Shown: in pieces, positions 9,273 through 19,072 of the stretch
How positions within the stretch are numbered: the stretch's first letter is position 1
How the letters are laid out: each line of letters opens with the position of its first letter
Assembly (NCBI RefSeq): GCF_000423945.1
Contig: NZ_AUIY01000001.1
Location: forward strand, 248,001-312,000
Length of the DNA: 64,000 nt
DNA from: Butyrivibrio sp. XPD2002
GTDB taxonomy: Bacteria; Bacillota; Clostridia; Lachnospirales; Lachnospiraceae
Direction: 5' to 3'
Notes under the pieces: generated by a model
The model's input: only the letters and a program-made list of their open reading frames with translations
What the model was told of the DNA's origin: nothing
Databases searched by the model: none
Program-made: the position numbers and the translations under genes

Positions 9273-10058
9273 TTAGACTGTGAAGTCAATCTTATGACCA
9301 AATCCCTTAACAGGAGTAGCCTCGATCTGGCTCCAGTCTACATTTTGAATTTTTTCTAATAGTTCTTCTGCCGAATCAGCGTAAACTGTAGTGGCTTTCT
9401 CATAAGGAGGCTCTTTCTTTCCGTAAGGATTAGTCCCGTGTCCGTCACGGAGTCTCTCTAAAGCATCCTCCCGTTCTTTACGCTCCTTGGCCTTTTCTTC
9501 CTCAGCCTTAGCGGCTTCCTTATCTTCAGCAACCTGCTTCTGATATTTTTCGTTCTGCTCCTTTATCTTTGCAAAGAACTTAATTGCACCCTCTGCATCG
9601 ATATTGATTCCGATGGATTCAACCTCCTGACCGGATTCTTCAAGCTGTTCCTTGATCTCGTCAAGCTTACCGGTGGATTCCTCGATTATACCCATGTATT
9701 TGTTCTTGGTCTCCTCGTCGGCAGCCATCTTTTCAAGGGTCTCAGGATCGATCAGAACACTGTATTCCTTAGTGCCTCTGGACATAATATCCTGAGCTTC
9801 CTCATCTGAAGAATAGTTTGACACAAAAAAGTCCATATTTCCATACTTTTCTTTGAGTTCGTCCAAAAGTTTTTTTGCACCCTCAGATAACTCAAGGCCT
9901 TCCTGGATATGACTCTCGGAAACCTGTTTGTTTTTCTGCATACCAATGGAAGCTTCCGACTTTTTCATGTTGTCAACTTTTTCGGGATCGCGTTTTTTAG
10001 GTTGATAAGCACTTAACTGGCTCGCAATATTGGAACCAATGCCATTTACCATATTCAT
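9273..10058 (-). CDS. DUF6033 family protein, possibly flagellar-regulon
   Basis: A 261-residue protein that I recognise as DUF6033-like. It is highly charged, with predicted coiled-coil segments (about 130-200, rich in Glu, Lys and Ala) and no signal peptide or membrane segment. The start MNMVNGIGSNIASQLSAYQP resembles the N-termini of proteins exported by the flagellar type III apparatus, but that is only an impression. GGAGG lies seven bases before the ATG. A sigma-28-like promoter lies about 70 bases upstream, suggesting co-regulation with late flagellar genes. No biochemical role is known to me. Confidence 0.7.
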   Translation of the reverse strand: MNMVNGIGSNIASQLSAYQPKKRDPEKVDNMKKSEASIGMQKNKQVSESHIQEGLELSEGAKKLLDELKEKYGNMDFFVSNYSSDEEAQDIMSRGTKEYSVLIDPETLEKMAADEETKNKYMGIIEESTGKLDEIKEQLEESGQEVESIGINIDAEGAIKFFAKIKEQNEKYQKQVAEDKEAAKAEEEKAKERKEREDALERLRDGHGTNPYGKKEPPYEKATTVYADSAEELLEKIQNVDWSQIEATPVKGFGHKIDFTV

Positions 10059-10129
10059 ATGAAACCCTCCTTTGTTTTTAGAACCCGTGACCTCCGTGTC
10101 ACTTATATGGATATACTACTCCAATTTAT

Positions 10130-10157
10130 TTATCGGACGGTTTACCTTAGTACTTTA
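10130..10157 (-). promoter_or_regulatory. Candidate sigma-28 (SigD/FliA) promoter
   Basis: Minus-strand TAAA at 10157-10154 and TCCGATAA at 10137-10130 are separated by 16 bases. The SigD consensus is TAAA, 14-16 bases, GCCGATAT. It precedes the DUF6033 ATG by about 70 bases. No comparable sigma-70 element is evident in this gap. Confidence 0.6.
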
Positions 10158-10187
10158 TAGTTATATAAAATATTTTTTGCACAAAAA

Positions 10188-10931
10188 TCATTTCATTCTA
10201 AAGTAGTTGTCTATCTTTAGATGAAGCGAGTTTCTGTCAACTGTTTTAAGAATGTAATCCGCAGGTTTAAGCGCAAGCACTCTTACGATGCTGGCCTTAT
10301 CGCCCTTGGCTGTAAGGAACATTACGGGAATATCCTTAATACTCATATCGCTCTTGAACATCTCAAGAACCTTGGGCCCCGGTGTTACAGGCATCTCATA
10401 ATCAAGAAGGATAAGATCAGCCTTGTTCTTTGCAAGCCAGGTGATCGCCTGTATTCCGGAATTAGCCATTGAAACCTTGTAGTCGTCCTTTAGCCAGTCT
10501 CTGATGGTTCTCATATAGGTGACATCATCATCAACTATGAGAATGCTCTTTTTATTAGTCTCCATCATCACGTCCATGAAGAATTTATCCATGGTCTCGA
10601 TGAAAGCATCCATCTGGAGAGGTCTCTCAAAGAAGCTGTGGACATGGGACTCAGGAAGATACGTAAGCGCCTCCTCGTACTCAAGAGGATTACTTATGAA
10701 AATTACCTGCCTGTGGGTCTCAAGGCACAGATCCTTAAGATAGATCAGGGATTTTGGTACGATTTCATCAAGATAATAGATGAAAACATTAGCAGATTCC
10801 TGATTCTTCTGCAGATCCTCAACCTTATCTGAAGAGAAGGTTGCCTCAATTCCGACGCCCTGCAACTTCATGATAAGTCCCTTTACCATAAAGGTTTCAT
10901 TTGAACTTATGATAGTAACTTTCTTAGCCAT
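10188..10931 (-). CDS. Response regulator with degenerate and intact receiver domains
   Basis: A 247-residue protein made of two receiver-like domains and no output domain. The first (about 1-115) keeps the fold pattern but lacks the acidic pocket and a clear phosphoacceptor (ISSNE and FIYYLDE), so it is probably a pseudo-receiver. The second (about 127-247) has the Asp-Asp pocket in ILIVDDD, the acceptor Asp in LILLDYEMP, a Thr in MFLTAKG and a Lys in YILKTVD, all expected of an active receiver. It follows the REC-HPt gene by 15 bases. It may be the terminal phosphate acceptor of the relay; its target is unknown. Confidence 0.85.
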   Translation of the reverse strand: MAKKVTIISSNETFMVKGLIMKLQGVGIEATFSSDKVEDLQKNQESANVFIYYLDEIVPKSLIYLKDLCLETHRQVIFISNPLEYEEALTYLPESHVHSFFERPLQMDAFIETMDKFFMDVMMETNKKSILIVDDDVTYMRTIRDWLKDDYKVSMANSGIQAITWLAKNKADLILLDYEMPVTPGPKVLEMFKSDMSIKDIPVMFLTAKGDKASIVRVLALKPADYILKTVDRNSLHLKIDNYFRMK

Positions 10932-10946
10932 AGTTTTCTCCGAATC

Positions 10947-12020
10947 CTATCTCTCATCTATAAGCTTCTTCATGTCTTCCCAGTTAAGCCCGGTTAAGAG
11001 TCTTTCCATTTCCTTGAAAATCTTGTCATCCTTTTCCGGCAGCTTATAATCCTTCATGGATTTTATGACCATATCGGCAAGATCAAAATCCATGGCATCT
11101 ATAAATTCATTAAGAGATGCGTATGCGTCATTTAAAGCTGATTCATCAACAGGAGGCTTTTCTTCCTCTTCTTTTTCATTGGACAAAAATGATAGCTTTT
11201 CTTTAAATGACCTGTAGGCTGTCAAAAGAGCATCCGTTTCGTTCTTTATCTTCTCAATATTGTTATTGTTTCCTGCTTCCTCAAGGTCCTTCGCATCCTG
11301 CCATAGCTGCAGGGCACCTATCAGGTTGGCTGAACTCTTTAGTGCGTGAACCTTTATTGTATAGTTCTTATAGTCCTCGTTGTTATAATAGTTCTCTATT
11401 TCATCAGCCTTTACATCAATTGATGTATAGAAAATTTCAAGGGCTGTCAGATATCCATCCTCCGAGCCGCAAAGTGAAATACCCTTTTGTACATCAATTT
11501 CAGCGACACCCTCCAAAGCCTTTAGCGTATCGTTTCCGGCAGGCTCAGGTTCTGGTTCTGGAGCTCTCGCAGCCATAGACGCTGCGGTTATAGGTCCTTG
11601 AATGCTGTTTTTATCTTCGGTCGGTAGCTTCAGGTCACCTCGCACGCTGTCAGGTAAGTACATGATAAGAACTGCTGTAAGCTGTTTAAAATCAACAGGT
11701 TTATCAAGGTAATTGGCAAATCCCGCTTCCAAACAAAGCTTTCCTTCGTCGGGATCATCCGGTGATACAAGGGCTATAACCGGAGTTGATTCATTTTTGT
11801 TTCCGTTACTTCCTCTTATCTTGTTCAGAGTCTCTATTCCGGTCATGGACGGCATCAGATAATCCATAAGTATCAGCGCATACTCATTTGAGCGGACTGA
11901 TTTCAAGCACTCTTTTCCGCCCTCAGCCTCCTCTGACTCAATGCCCAGATAACCAAGGAGCTTTTTTATAAAAAATCTATCCAGTTCGGAATCGTCAACT
12001 ATCAAAACTTTTTCGTTCAC
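10947..12020 (-). CDS. REC-HPt phosphorelay intermediate protein
   Basis: A 357-residue cytoplasmic protein. An N-terminal receiver domain has ILIVDDSE-type pocket residues (VLIVDDSE), acceptor Asp in LILMDYLMP and the conserved Lys in YLDKPVDF. After a Pro/Glu-rich linker an HPt domain (about 175-270) has the phosphorylatable His in VHALKSSANLIGA. A C-terminal helical region of about 80 residues (after EEEEKPPVDE) has no assignment. It can take phosphate from the hybrid kinase receiver and pass it to the double-REC protein. It lies 18 bases after the kinase gene and is co-transcribed. Confidence 0.88.
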   Translation of the reverse strand: MNEKVLIVDDSELDRFFIKKLLGYLGIESEEAEGGKECLKSVRSNEYALILMDYLMPSMTGIETLNKIRGSNGNKNESTPVIALVSPDDPDEGKLCLEAGFANYLDKPVDFKQLTAVLIMYLPDSVRGDLKLPTEDKNSIQGPITAASMAARAPEPEPEPAGNDTLKALEGVAEIDVQKGISLCGSEDGYLTALEIFYTSIDVKADEIENYYNNEDYKNYTIKVHALKSSANLIGALQLWQDAKDLEEAGNNNNIEKIKNETDALLTAYRSFKEKLSFLSNEKEEEEKPPVDESALNDAYASLNEFIDAMDFDLADMVIKSMKDYKLPEKDDKIFKEMERLLTGLNWEDMKKLIDER

Positions 12021-12038
12021 TTTAACCTCCGAAACAAT

Positions 12039-14036
12039 TTAGTCCATGTTCGCCCTGTGCATCAGTAGTCCAATTGCATCGTAAAGCTCTTTATCGTCGC
12101 TGTAGTTCTCTCGTAGCTCCTTTATATCAGCTACATTGTCAACAGCGTTAGTCGTGATCACCTGTTTTATTATTTTAACAGGCCTCTTCTTTACCTTCTC
12201 TTTTCCGCCGTCGGTATTGACCTTTTCTTCAGGCAGATACTTAATGAGCATCCTCTCTAAGTTATCACCGATAATGGGTTTTGAAAGATAATCCTGGAAG
12301 CCTGACTTTTGGTATACATCTCTTGCCCCCGCAAAGGCATTGGCCGTAAGTGCTATGCTCGGTGTATCCTTATTAGGATTATTCTCATCGCTCTTAAGTC
12401 TCCACAGGAGTTCCATTCCATCCATCTCAGGCATTCTGTGGTCAATTAGCATGATGTCGTATTTCTTTTCCATGGACATCTCAAGCGCTTCTTTACCGGA
12501 TGCGGCTGTATCAATGTTTACCAGCGTATCCTTCAAAAGATTCCTTGCAACCACCAGGTTTACATCATTATCATCAACAATGAGAACATCAACATCCGGA
12601 GCTGTAAAGAGCTCCTTGTACTTCTTATCGCCCTGAATGATCTTTTCATAGGTGACCTTAAAGTCCCCTATAGGCTCCCAGCTTCTGGCCTTTTGCTTTA
12701 CAACAAAGGAAAAGGTTGAGCCCTTTCCATATTCGCTCTTAACGTGTAGCTCAGAATTCATGAGCTGTAAGAATTTCTGTACGATGCTCATTCCAAGTCC
12801 TGAGCCCTCTACATTTCTGTTTCTGGATCCTTCAAGTCTCTCAAAGGGAGCAAAGAGCTTTTGCATATCCTCCTCGCGGATACCAATACCGGTATCAGAT
12901 ACTGATACCTTAAGCCCGATTATTCCCTGAACATCAAGGTGTCCGCCGGAAATATAGTCCACGGCAAATCTTACTTCGCCATGCTCCGTATACTTTATTG
13001 CATTAGTAAGAATATTAAGTATTATCTGCTTAAGTCTTACATTATCTCCATATAGCAGATGCGGGGTCTGGCTGTTTACAACGACATTTAATTTAAGTCC
13101 TTTGTTTTTGGCTCTTTCATCGACCATATTGATGAGCTCCGAGATCATATCTGCAAGATCATAGTCGACGTTATAAAGCTCCATCTTTCCTGCTTCGATC
13201 TTTGAAAAATCAAGTACATCATTTACAAGAGCCAAAAGAGTGTTGCCCGCAGTTTTAATGCCGTGAGTGTACTTTTTAAGATCCGGATCATCATATTCTC
13301 TGATGATCAGCTCGTTCATACCTAAAATGGCATTTATGGGAGTTCTTATCTCATGGGACATCTGGGATAAAAACTGTGTCTTTGCACCATTTGCCGCTAT
13401 GGCATTAGCCTCTGCTTCTGCAGCTTTAGTTCCAAGATCCACGAGACTTGCTGCATTAAGTGCCTCTCTGATACGCAGGTTTACAAGAATGGTCGTACTG
13501 ATTGCGGATACAAAAAGGCAGGAAATAACTGAAAAAACATCTCTGGAGGAATAAAAATTTTCCTTCCAGATAAAGCAAAGTACGCAAAATACCGCAGCCA
13601 GCGAAAGATCGAAAACTATATATAGCTTCAGCCTGTCTATATAAATGATCGAAAACATTATGAGGAAAAACGGAAACAAGCCGGCAGGCTGATTTTTGTA
13701 AGGAAGAATATCGATACTGATAAGTGCCAGATATAAAAGGCCATAAAAGAAAACGGACTCTGCCCGGCACATTTTCATCGATACAACTCTGTCCTTTAAA
13801 TACTGGTTTGTAATAAAAAATACAACAATAAGTGTAAAAAGCGCATAGTATGTCTTATGAACGCGAAAGCCCTGAAGTAAAGCCCTTGCGATGATGAGCA
13901 TTATGAGGAAGATGCCCACAAGAATAACAGACATCTTTCTCTGAACAGACATATTCATTTGAATTATGCTTTGTTCACAGATTTCGAAGTACTTATCTTC
14001 TTCTTTCTTGAACCGTTCAAGAGCCTCTCTAAGCAT
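12039..14036 (-). CDS. Membrane-bound hybrid sensor histidine kinase
   Basis: A kinase of about 665 residues with roughly six hydrophobic segments in the first 195 residues, no large extracellular sensor loop, and then a short coiled linker. The HisKA box is FLSQMSHEIRTPINAILG with the autophosphorylated His. The ATPase domain has the N box (LTNAIKYTEHG) and the G box GSGLGMSIVQKF. The C-terminal receiver has VLIVDDND and IMLIDHRMPEMDG. The last 50 residues look like the start of a truncated HPt module and lack its His. I use the ATG at 14036, ten bases after GGAG; an upstream TTG (14042) is too close to that site. It is the first gene of the phosphorelay operon. Confidence 0.9.
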   Translation of the reverse strand: MLREALERFKKEEDKYFEICEQSIIQMNMSVQRKMSVILVGIFLIMLIIARALLQGFRVHKTYYALFTLIVVFFITNQYLKDRVVSMKMCRAESVFFYGLLYLALISIDILPYKNQPAGLFPFFLIMFSIIYIDRLKLYIVFDLSLAAVFCVLCFIWKENFYSSRDVFSVISCLFVSAISTTILVNLRIREALNAASLVDLGTKAAEAEANAIAANGAKTQFLSQMSHEIRTPINAILGMNELIIREYDDPDLKKYTHGIKTAGNTLLALVNDVLDFSKIEAGKMELYNVDYDLADMISELINMVDERAKNKGLKLNVVVNSQTPHLLYGDNVRLKQIILNILTNAIKYTEHGEVRFAVDYISGGHLDVQGIIGLKVSVSDTGIGIREEDMQKLFAPFERLEGSRNRNVEGSGLGMSIVQKFLQLMNSELHVKSEYGKGSTFSFVVKQKARSWEPIGDFKVTYEKIIQGDKKYKELFTAPDVDVLIVDDNDVNLVVARNLLKDTLVNIDTAASGKEALEMSMEKKYDIMLIDHRMPEMDGMELLWRLKSDENNPNKDTPSIALTANAFAGARDVYQKSGFQDYLSKPIIGDNLERMLIKYLPEEKVNTDGGKEKVKKRPVKIIKQVITTNAVDNVADIKELRENYSDDKELYDAIGLLMHRANMD

Positions 14037-14101
14037 CGGCAAACATCTCCGTAAAATGCTTAATAATCAACATACTCCCACTTATAAAATTACTTTTTTT
14101 C

Positions 14102-14130
14102 ATCATAACATTAGCGGTTTTCAATAACAA
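14102..14130 (-). promoter_or_regulatory. Sigma-70-type promoter of the phosphorelay operon
   Basis: Minus-strand TTGTTA (14130-14125) and TATGAT (14107-14102) are separated by exactly 17 bases, about 65 bases before the kinase start. Confidence 0.65.
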
Positions 14131-14163
14131 TAATCTCAGTTATTAAAAAAATATAAGAAAAAA

Positions 14164-14196
14164 ATGCCCTTGGAATTTATAATTTTCCAAGGGCAT
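14164..14196 (-). terminator. Intrinsic terminator after the DUF4349 gene
   Basis: ATGCCCTTGGAA and TTCCAAGGGCAT form a 12-bp perfect stem. On the minus strand it is followed by a run of seven T residues. It lies 12 bases after the DUF4349 stop and insulates the phosphorelay operon. Confidence 0.88.
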
Positions 14197-14208
14197 TCAA
14201 AGCATCAT

Positions 14209-15336
14209 TTAGTTCTTAGGTGTCTCATCTTTTGTCTCAGATTTATCCTCTATAGATGACTTTCCATAGGTGGTAGGTCCCTGAGGAATCGGAGGTACGC
14301 TCTTACCCTGTGCAGTTCCCTGATTAGGCTTGTCGTTTGGACGAACAGGCGGCATACCACCGGGTACAGGTCCCGGCATAACAGGAGGTCTGTTGGCAAG
14401 TCTCTCCTTACTCTTTTTATTTGCGAATCTTACGATAGCAATGATGATGATAACAATGATTATCAGGATCGTAATCACAGGCAAATGAGTGATTATAAGC
14501 AGTGCAAATTCCTTGAAGAAGGTTGCTACGCCTTCACAGTTATCAAGGAAGCCATCCCTTGCTCTCTCCCAGAAGGAAGGATTCTTAACAGGCTCGGGTG
14601 TATATTCAATAACCTCTCGGACAGTTACTCTTAAGGTACTGTAGGTGATCTGATTATCATAGGTTCGTAGCTGTGACTCCATTGACTCAAGCTGATAGCG
14701 TACATCCGTGAGCTTATCCTGGATAGTCATGATATCTTCAATGGTTTCAGCTTTCTCCATAAGAGTAAGGAGCTGCTCTTCCTCAGCACGAAGTGCATTC
14801 CTGTGACTTTCAAGATCTGCGTAGGTTAAAGTTACATCAGTAACATTCATCTCTTGGGAAGTGATATTACTTACATCTGCAACCTCTGTCACAAAGCCTG
14901 AAAGCTTTTCCTCGGGAATCCTAAGAGTAAGATTAGCTGTGCGCTCTTCTGAATAGGAGCTCTTATCAGTACTAAAGCTTTCTACATAGCCATCGAGTTC
15001 CTCAGTTCTCTTCTGAAGGAAATCAACAGTCTTGTCAAACTCCTTTGTTTCCGTGTTCATGCTCATATTTGTAATGAGCTTGCGCTTTTGCTTGGCTGAT
15101 GACTTTTCTTCTGTTATCTCCTCAGCCTGGGTGCTGCTGTTAGTAGAGCCCTCATCATAGGCTTCTTCGTATTCAGCATCGTATACTCCGCCCTCCATGG
15201 CTGATTCTGTAGCGTAGCTTTCATCCATGCTTTTTGTAGCATAAGCCCCGTCGCTACTGCCGCAACCGGTAACTACCATCATATAGACCATAGCCCCGGT
15301 CAAAAGCCTTAAAGCTTTTACGTATTTCCTTTTCAT
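14209..15336 (-). CDS. DUF4349 domain lipoprotein with C-terminal membrane anchor
   Basis: About 375 residues. I choose the ATG at 15336 because GGAGGG precedes it, rather than the upstream ORF start, which adds 18 residues. The N-terminus is a lipoprotein signal (basic KRK, hydrophobic core, lipobox VVTGC). A Ser/Thr/Glu-rich spacer leads to the DUF4349 core: LITNMSMNTETKEFDKTVDF, LTLRIPEEKLSGFV and a long coiled-coil ending in TYSTLRVTVREV. A C-terminal transmembrane helix (LPVITILIIIVIIIIAIV) precedes a Pro-rich cytoplasmic tail. The family function is unknown. Having both a lipid anchor and a C-terminal helix suggests a bridge tethered at both ends. Terminators isolate it from neighbours. 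Confidence 0.85.
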   Translation of the reverse strand: MKRKYVKALRLLTGAMVYMMVVTGCGSSDGAYATKSMDESYATESAMEGGVYDAEYEEAYDEGSTNSSTQAEEITEEKSSAKQKRKLITNMSMNTETKEFDKTVDFLQKRTEELDGYVESFSTDKSSYSEERTANLTLRIPEEKLSGFVTEVADVSNITSQEMNVTDVTLTYADLESHRNALRAEEEQLLTLMEKAETIEDIMTIQDKLTDVRYQLESMESQLRTYDNQITYSTLRVTVREVIEYTPEPVKNPSFWERARDGFLDNCEGVATFFKEFALLIITHLPVITILIIIVIIIIAIVRFANKKSKERLANRPPVMPGPVPGGMPPVRPNDKPNQGTAQGKSVPPIPQGPTTYGKSSIEDKSETKDETPKN

Positions 15337-15410
15337 AATTACCCTCCAACAAATATTTAAAACTAGGATTATTCTATCAAAATACCGCACTATTTTCTAT
15401 TATTTTATAG

Positions 15411-17270
15411 TTATTTAACATCTATACCGGCATCAAAAATATCCCGAACAGGCCTAAGGAACCCTGACATTCTCATGGGATTTTCCTTGGTGCCTTTGAC
15501 GAAGCTAAGATAAAGCTCCTCCTTAGCCCTTGTCATAGCAACATAAAGCATACGCCGCTCTTCTTCAATTTCCTCACTGGTTATGCTCTTCCTCGATGGT
15601 ACGATGCCCTCGTTTAAGTCCGGAAGGAAAACAGCCTTAAATTCAAGTCCCTTAGATGCGTGCATAGTCATTATCCTAACACCGCTTTTATTTACAATCT
15701 TAGTATTTCGCATCTTATCAAGAACTCTGGAGGTATCTTCCAGATACTCAATCAAATCCTCATAGGTTTTAAAGCCGGCGCAGAGCTTCTCGAATTCATC
15801 AAGCTCCTCCTTATGAATGGTCCACACCTTTTCATTTCCAATGAACTTTTCCTTAAGGTATTTATCGTAGCCAAGGTACCCTCTTATAAAGTGAACCGAG
15901 CCCTTTGGACTAAGCTTTGATAATAGCTTCATATCCCTGAAGAACTTCTGCACTGTAGTGGTCATTCTTAGCTTCCCCTTTTTCTGGTAATACATTGTAA
16001 GGTCGCTTTCTTTTATTATCTCCCTGGAACAGCATTCTCTGCAGATATATCTTACAGGTTTATTCATGATTCGTATAAAGTCGCTTCGCTTCTGGCCTGC
16101 CTTGGCAAAGGCCATATAAGATAAAATATCCATTACAACCGGCTTCTCATGAAGTGCAACTATTTTCTCCTTGTAAAGACAAGGTACATTTGCATCGTTT
16201 AGTATTCTGGCAATACCAGTAGCTTCAGTGTTTGTCCTTACGATTATTGCGATGTCGGAGAGCTGCATATTCGTCTTCATGGAATTAAGCTTACGGATTA
16301 TGCCTTTATATTGTTCACTTCTGTCTGTGAATGATGCACCTCTGAAAATCCCTGCATTTTGGCATTTGCCGGATTTAATGTCTTTTCTATACCTTATCTT
16401 GTTTTCGTCGATCACAAGCTTTGAAGCGTCCAATATGGCAGGGGCGCATCTGTAATTCGTATCAAGAATTATCCTTCTTGCGTCCTTAAAATACTCCTCA
16501 AAGGTCAGCATTAATTTAGGATCAGATCCTCTAAAGCCATATATAGCCTGGTCATCATCGCCTACCACAAAAAGATTATTCTTTTCATTAAGAAGGAGCC
16601 TTACAACCTCAAACTGCATCTTATTTATATCCTGATATTCATCAATCTGAATGAACTTTAATCTATCCTGCCACTTCTTTCTTATATCAGGTCTGTCTAT
16701 CAGATAATCTCTGCACAGAAGCACCATGTCATCAAAATCCATTAATGACTGCTCCTTTAGAATCTCGCAGTATTCAGAATAAATTTCAGGGAAGCCCTCG
16801 TAAAAGGGTACACCCTTATCACGGTTTTCTATTGGCTCACCCGTATTTTTAAGCCTTGATATCTCAGAGAGAATAAGCCTAATAGATTCATTGTCATAAT
16901 CCTTCCCCTGCAGGATATGCGAAAGAATCCTGTACTTATCAGGCTCCTTTAAAATTGAATAATTTCTGTTGTCTAAAATATGATAAAAAATGGAATGGAA
17001 TGTTCCGAAGAGAACCTCCGGATACATGGAATCAGTTTCTTTAATAAATCTCTGCTGCATTTCGATGGCAGCTGCCTTTGTAAAGGTTATCGTAAGGATC
17101 GATCCGGGACTAACTCCCTTCCGGATCAGATTAAGTATCCGCTGAATAATAACAAAGGTTTTACCGCTGCCTGGACCTGCTATAACACAAGCAGGTCCTT
17201 CAAAGTGCTCTATTGCACTTTTCTGAGCGGAATTACATTTTACATTCAGGTCAGGCCTCAAGCTTGGCAA
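15411..17270 (-). CDS. UvrD/PcrA-family 3'-5' DNA helicase
   Basis: Superfamily 1A helicase (619 aa). Motifs in order: Q motif ([14 protein letters not shown]), Walker A GPGSGKT, motif [10 protein letters not shown], motif [19 protein letters not shown], motif IV TNYRC, motif [12 protein letters not shown] and motif [15 protein letters not shown]. It is about 100 residues shorter than typical PcrA and lacks the usual C-terminal extension that binds RNA polymerase, so it may be a UvrD-like paralogue rather than the main PcrA. The start is a TTG 20 bases inside gltX, with no strong ribosome site, so translation is probably coupled to gltX. An alternative in-frame TTG lies nine bases further. 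Confidence 0.88.
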   Translation of the reverse strand: MPSLRPDLNVKCNSAQKSAIEHFEGPACVIAGPGSGKTFVIIQRILNLIRKGVSPGSILTITFTKAAAIEMQQRFIKETDSMYPEVLFGTFHSIFYHILDNRNYSILKEPDKYRILSHILQGKDYDNESIRLILSEISRLKNTGEPIENRDKGVPFYEGFPEIYSEYCEILKEQSLMDFDDMVLLCRDYLIDRPDIRKKWQDRLKFIQIDEYQDINKMQFEVVRLLLNEKNNLFVVGDDDQAIYGFRGSDPKLMLTFEEYFKDARRIILDTNYRCAPAILDASKLVIDENKIRYRKDIKSGKCQNAGIFRGASFTDRSEQYKGIIRKLNSMKTNMQLSDIAIIVRTNTEATGIARILNDANVPCLYKEKIVALHEKPVVMDILSYMAFAKAGQKRSDFIRIMNKPVRYICRECCSREIIKESDLTMYYQKKGKLRMTTTVQKFFRDMKLLSKLSPKGSVHFIRGYLGYDKYLKEKFIGNEKVWTIHKEELDEFEKLCAGFKTYEDLIEYLEDTSRVLDKMRNTKIVNKSGVRIMTMHASKGLEFKAVFLPDLNEGIVPSRKSITSEEIEEERRMLYVAMTRAKEELYLSFVKGTKENPMRMSGFLRPVRDIFDAGIDVK

Positions 17271-18705
17271 TAGACTCTTTTAATCTCTTAAGAGTCTCTT
17301 CCTTTCCAATAACTTCCATTGCTTCGGTTGCACCGCAGGGAGTCATGGCTTTACCTGAAACTGCTATACGAATCGGCCAGAGTACATAGCCGTTCTTGTA
17401 TTCTTTCTCCTTGATGTATTCCTGGAGTCTTGCATAGAGGGCGTCATTGCTGTAGTCCTCCTGAGCTTCAAGAATAGGAAGAAGATCCTTCAATACTGCA
17501 AGTGATGAAGCCTCATCAGTCTTCATCTTCTTATGCTTGTAAATAGATACGTCGTAATCGGGCATCTCCTCGAAGAAGTCGATCATGTCCGGAATATCAG
17601 GCCATATCTCAATTCTTGTCTTGATCATAGCTGAGATCTTATGAAGATCAAGATCCTTCTTGATAACTTTCTTCATGTAGGGCTCTGCAAGCTTGTAGAA
17701 CTCATCCTCATCCATCTTCTTGAGATATTCGCCGTTCATCCAGCGAAGCTTTGTATAATCAAAGACTGCAGGAGACTTACTGATTCTGTGATAATCAAAC
17801 TTCTCAATAAGCTCGTTCAGGCTCATGATCTCAGTATTGTCATCAGGTGACCATCCAAGAAGCGCCACAAAATTAACAATTGTCTCGGTAAGGAAGCCCT
17901 GCTCAACGAGATCCTCGAATGAAGAATGTCCGCTTCTCTTACTGAGCTTATGATGATCCTCATCTGTGATAAGAGGACAATGGATGTACTTCGGTACTTC
18001 CCATCCAAATGCATCATAAAGTCTGTTGTACTTAGGTGATGAAGAGATATACTCGTTACCTCTTACAACATGTGTGATTCCCATAAGGTGGTCATCAACA
18101 ACGTTTGCAAAGTTGTATGTAGGATAGCCGTCAGACTTGATAAGAACCATGTCGTCAAGCTCTGCATTTTCAACTGTGATATCTCCGTAAAGCTCATCGT
18201 GGAAGGTTGTCTGACCCTCTGTAGGATTGTTCTGTCTTATTACATAAGGCATTCCCTCAGCGAGGTTCTTCTCAATCTCTTCCTTTGAGAGGTGGAGACA
18301 ATGCTTGTCGTACTTGCTTACTTCCTTGCCATCGATAACCTGTACAAGTGTAGAAAGTCTCTCAGGTGTGCAGAAGCAATAATAAGCTTCACCCTTCTCA
18401 ACAAGCTCCTTGGCATATTTAAGATAAAGTCCTTCCTTCTGTCTCTCACTCTGAACATAAGGGCCTACGCCTTTATCCTTATCAGGACCTTCGTCATGGA
18501 TAAGTCCTGTTTTCTCAAGTGTTCTGTAAATGATCTCTGTAGCGCCTTCAACATAACGCTCCTGATCTGTATCCTCGATTCTGAGGATGAAATCACCGCC
18601 CTCATGCTTGGCAATAAGGAACTCATAAAGAGCTGTTCTGAGATTGCCAACGTGCATTCTTCCCGTAGGGCTCGGTGCGTAACGGGTTCTGATCTTCTGT
18701 GCCAT
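17251..18705 (-). CDS. gltX: Glutamate--tRNA ligase
   Basis: Class I aminoacyl-tRNA synthetase (484 aa) charging tRNA-Glu, and possibly tRNA-Gln if the GatCAB route is used. The HIGH-type signature is [17 protein letters not shown] at the N-terminus and the KMSKS-type signature is KLSKRSG at about residue 252. The anticodon-binding region is C-terminal. Length is normal. It follows a FeoA-like gene by 10 bases and overlaps the helicase gene by 20 bases. No T-box was seen in the upstream gap. Confidence 0.97.
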   Translation of the reverse strand: MAQKIRTRYAPSPTGRMHVGNLRTALYEFLIAKHEGGDFILRIEDTDQERYVEGATEIIYRTLEKTGLIHDEGPDKDKGVGPYVQSERQKEGLYLKYAKELVEKGEAYYCFCTPERLSTLVQVIDGKEVSKYDKHCLHLSKEEIEKNLAEGMPYVIRQNNPTEGQTTFHDELYGDITVENAELDDMVLIKSDGYPTYNFANVVDDHLMGITHVVRGNEYISSSPKYNRLYDAFGWEVPKYIHCPLITDEDHHKLSKRSGHSSFEDLVEQGFLTETIVNFVALLGWSPDDNTEIMSLNELIEKFDYHRISKSPAVFDYTKLRWMNGEYLKKMDEDEFYKLAEPYMKKVIKKDLDLHKISAMIKTRIEIWPDIPDMIDFFEEMPDYDVSIYKHKKMKTDEASSLAVLKDLLPILEAQEDYSNDALYARLQEYIKEKEYKNGYVLWPIRIAVSGKAMTPCGATEAMEVIGKEETLKRLKESIAKLEA

Positions 18706-18715
18706 AACTCTCCTT

Positions 18716-18964
18716 CTACATAACCTCCGGGAATTCCTTTTTCTCGAATTCCACGATTATTCCGGAAGCTACGTTGCGGCATAATGCTATCTGTTTTTTC
18801 TCAACCTGAACGATGAGACCGCCGCGTTCTTTTTTATTAATAACTTTAATGTGAGATCCGTATTTGATCCCAATGGACTTAAGTCTTTTGGAATAGACGT
18901 CCTGTTCAACGTTCATCTCCTTTACAAGATAAACGCCGTTTTTCTCCCCATCAGTTAGTGTCAT
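18716..18964 (-). CDS. FeoA-like SH3 domain protein
   Basis: An 82-residue protein with the FeoA layout: [47 protein letters not shown], matching the small SH3-like beta-barrel found in FeoA and at the C-terminus of DtxR regulators. GAGG sits seven bases before the ATG. No feoB is adjacent, and it shares an operon with gltX, so a role in ferrous iron uptake is not certain. Promoter-like AT-rich sequence including TATAAT occurs in the 108-base gap upstream, but I could not pair it with a convincing -35. Confidence 0.72.
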   Translation of the reverse strand: MTLTDGEKNGVYLVKEMNVEQDVYSKRLKSIGIKYGSHIKVINKKERGGLIVQVEKKQIALCRNVASGIIVEFEKKEFPEVM

Positions 18965-19072
18965 ACAACTACCTCATAGAACATTTTTACATGTCAAAAC
19001 ACATGCTTTGAAATTATATAACACTATATAACAAATGAAAAGAGCACCGCTTTAATTCGGTAAAGTATATAA

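Noticed and set aside
15411-17270. Calling the helicase PcrA
   Set aside because: It is about 100 residues too short and lacks the C-terminal extension; family-level naming is safer.
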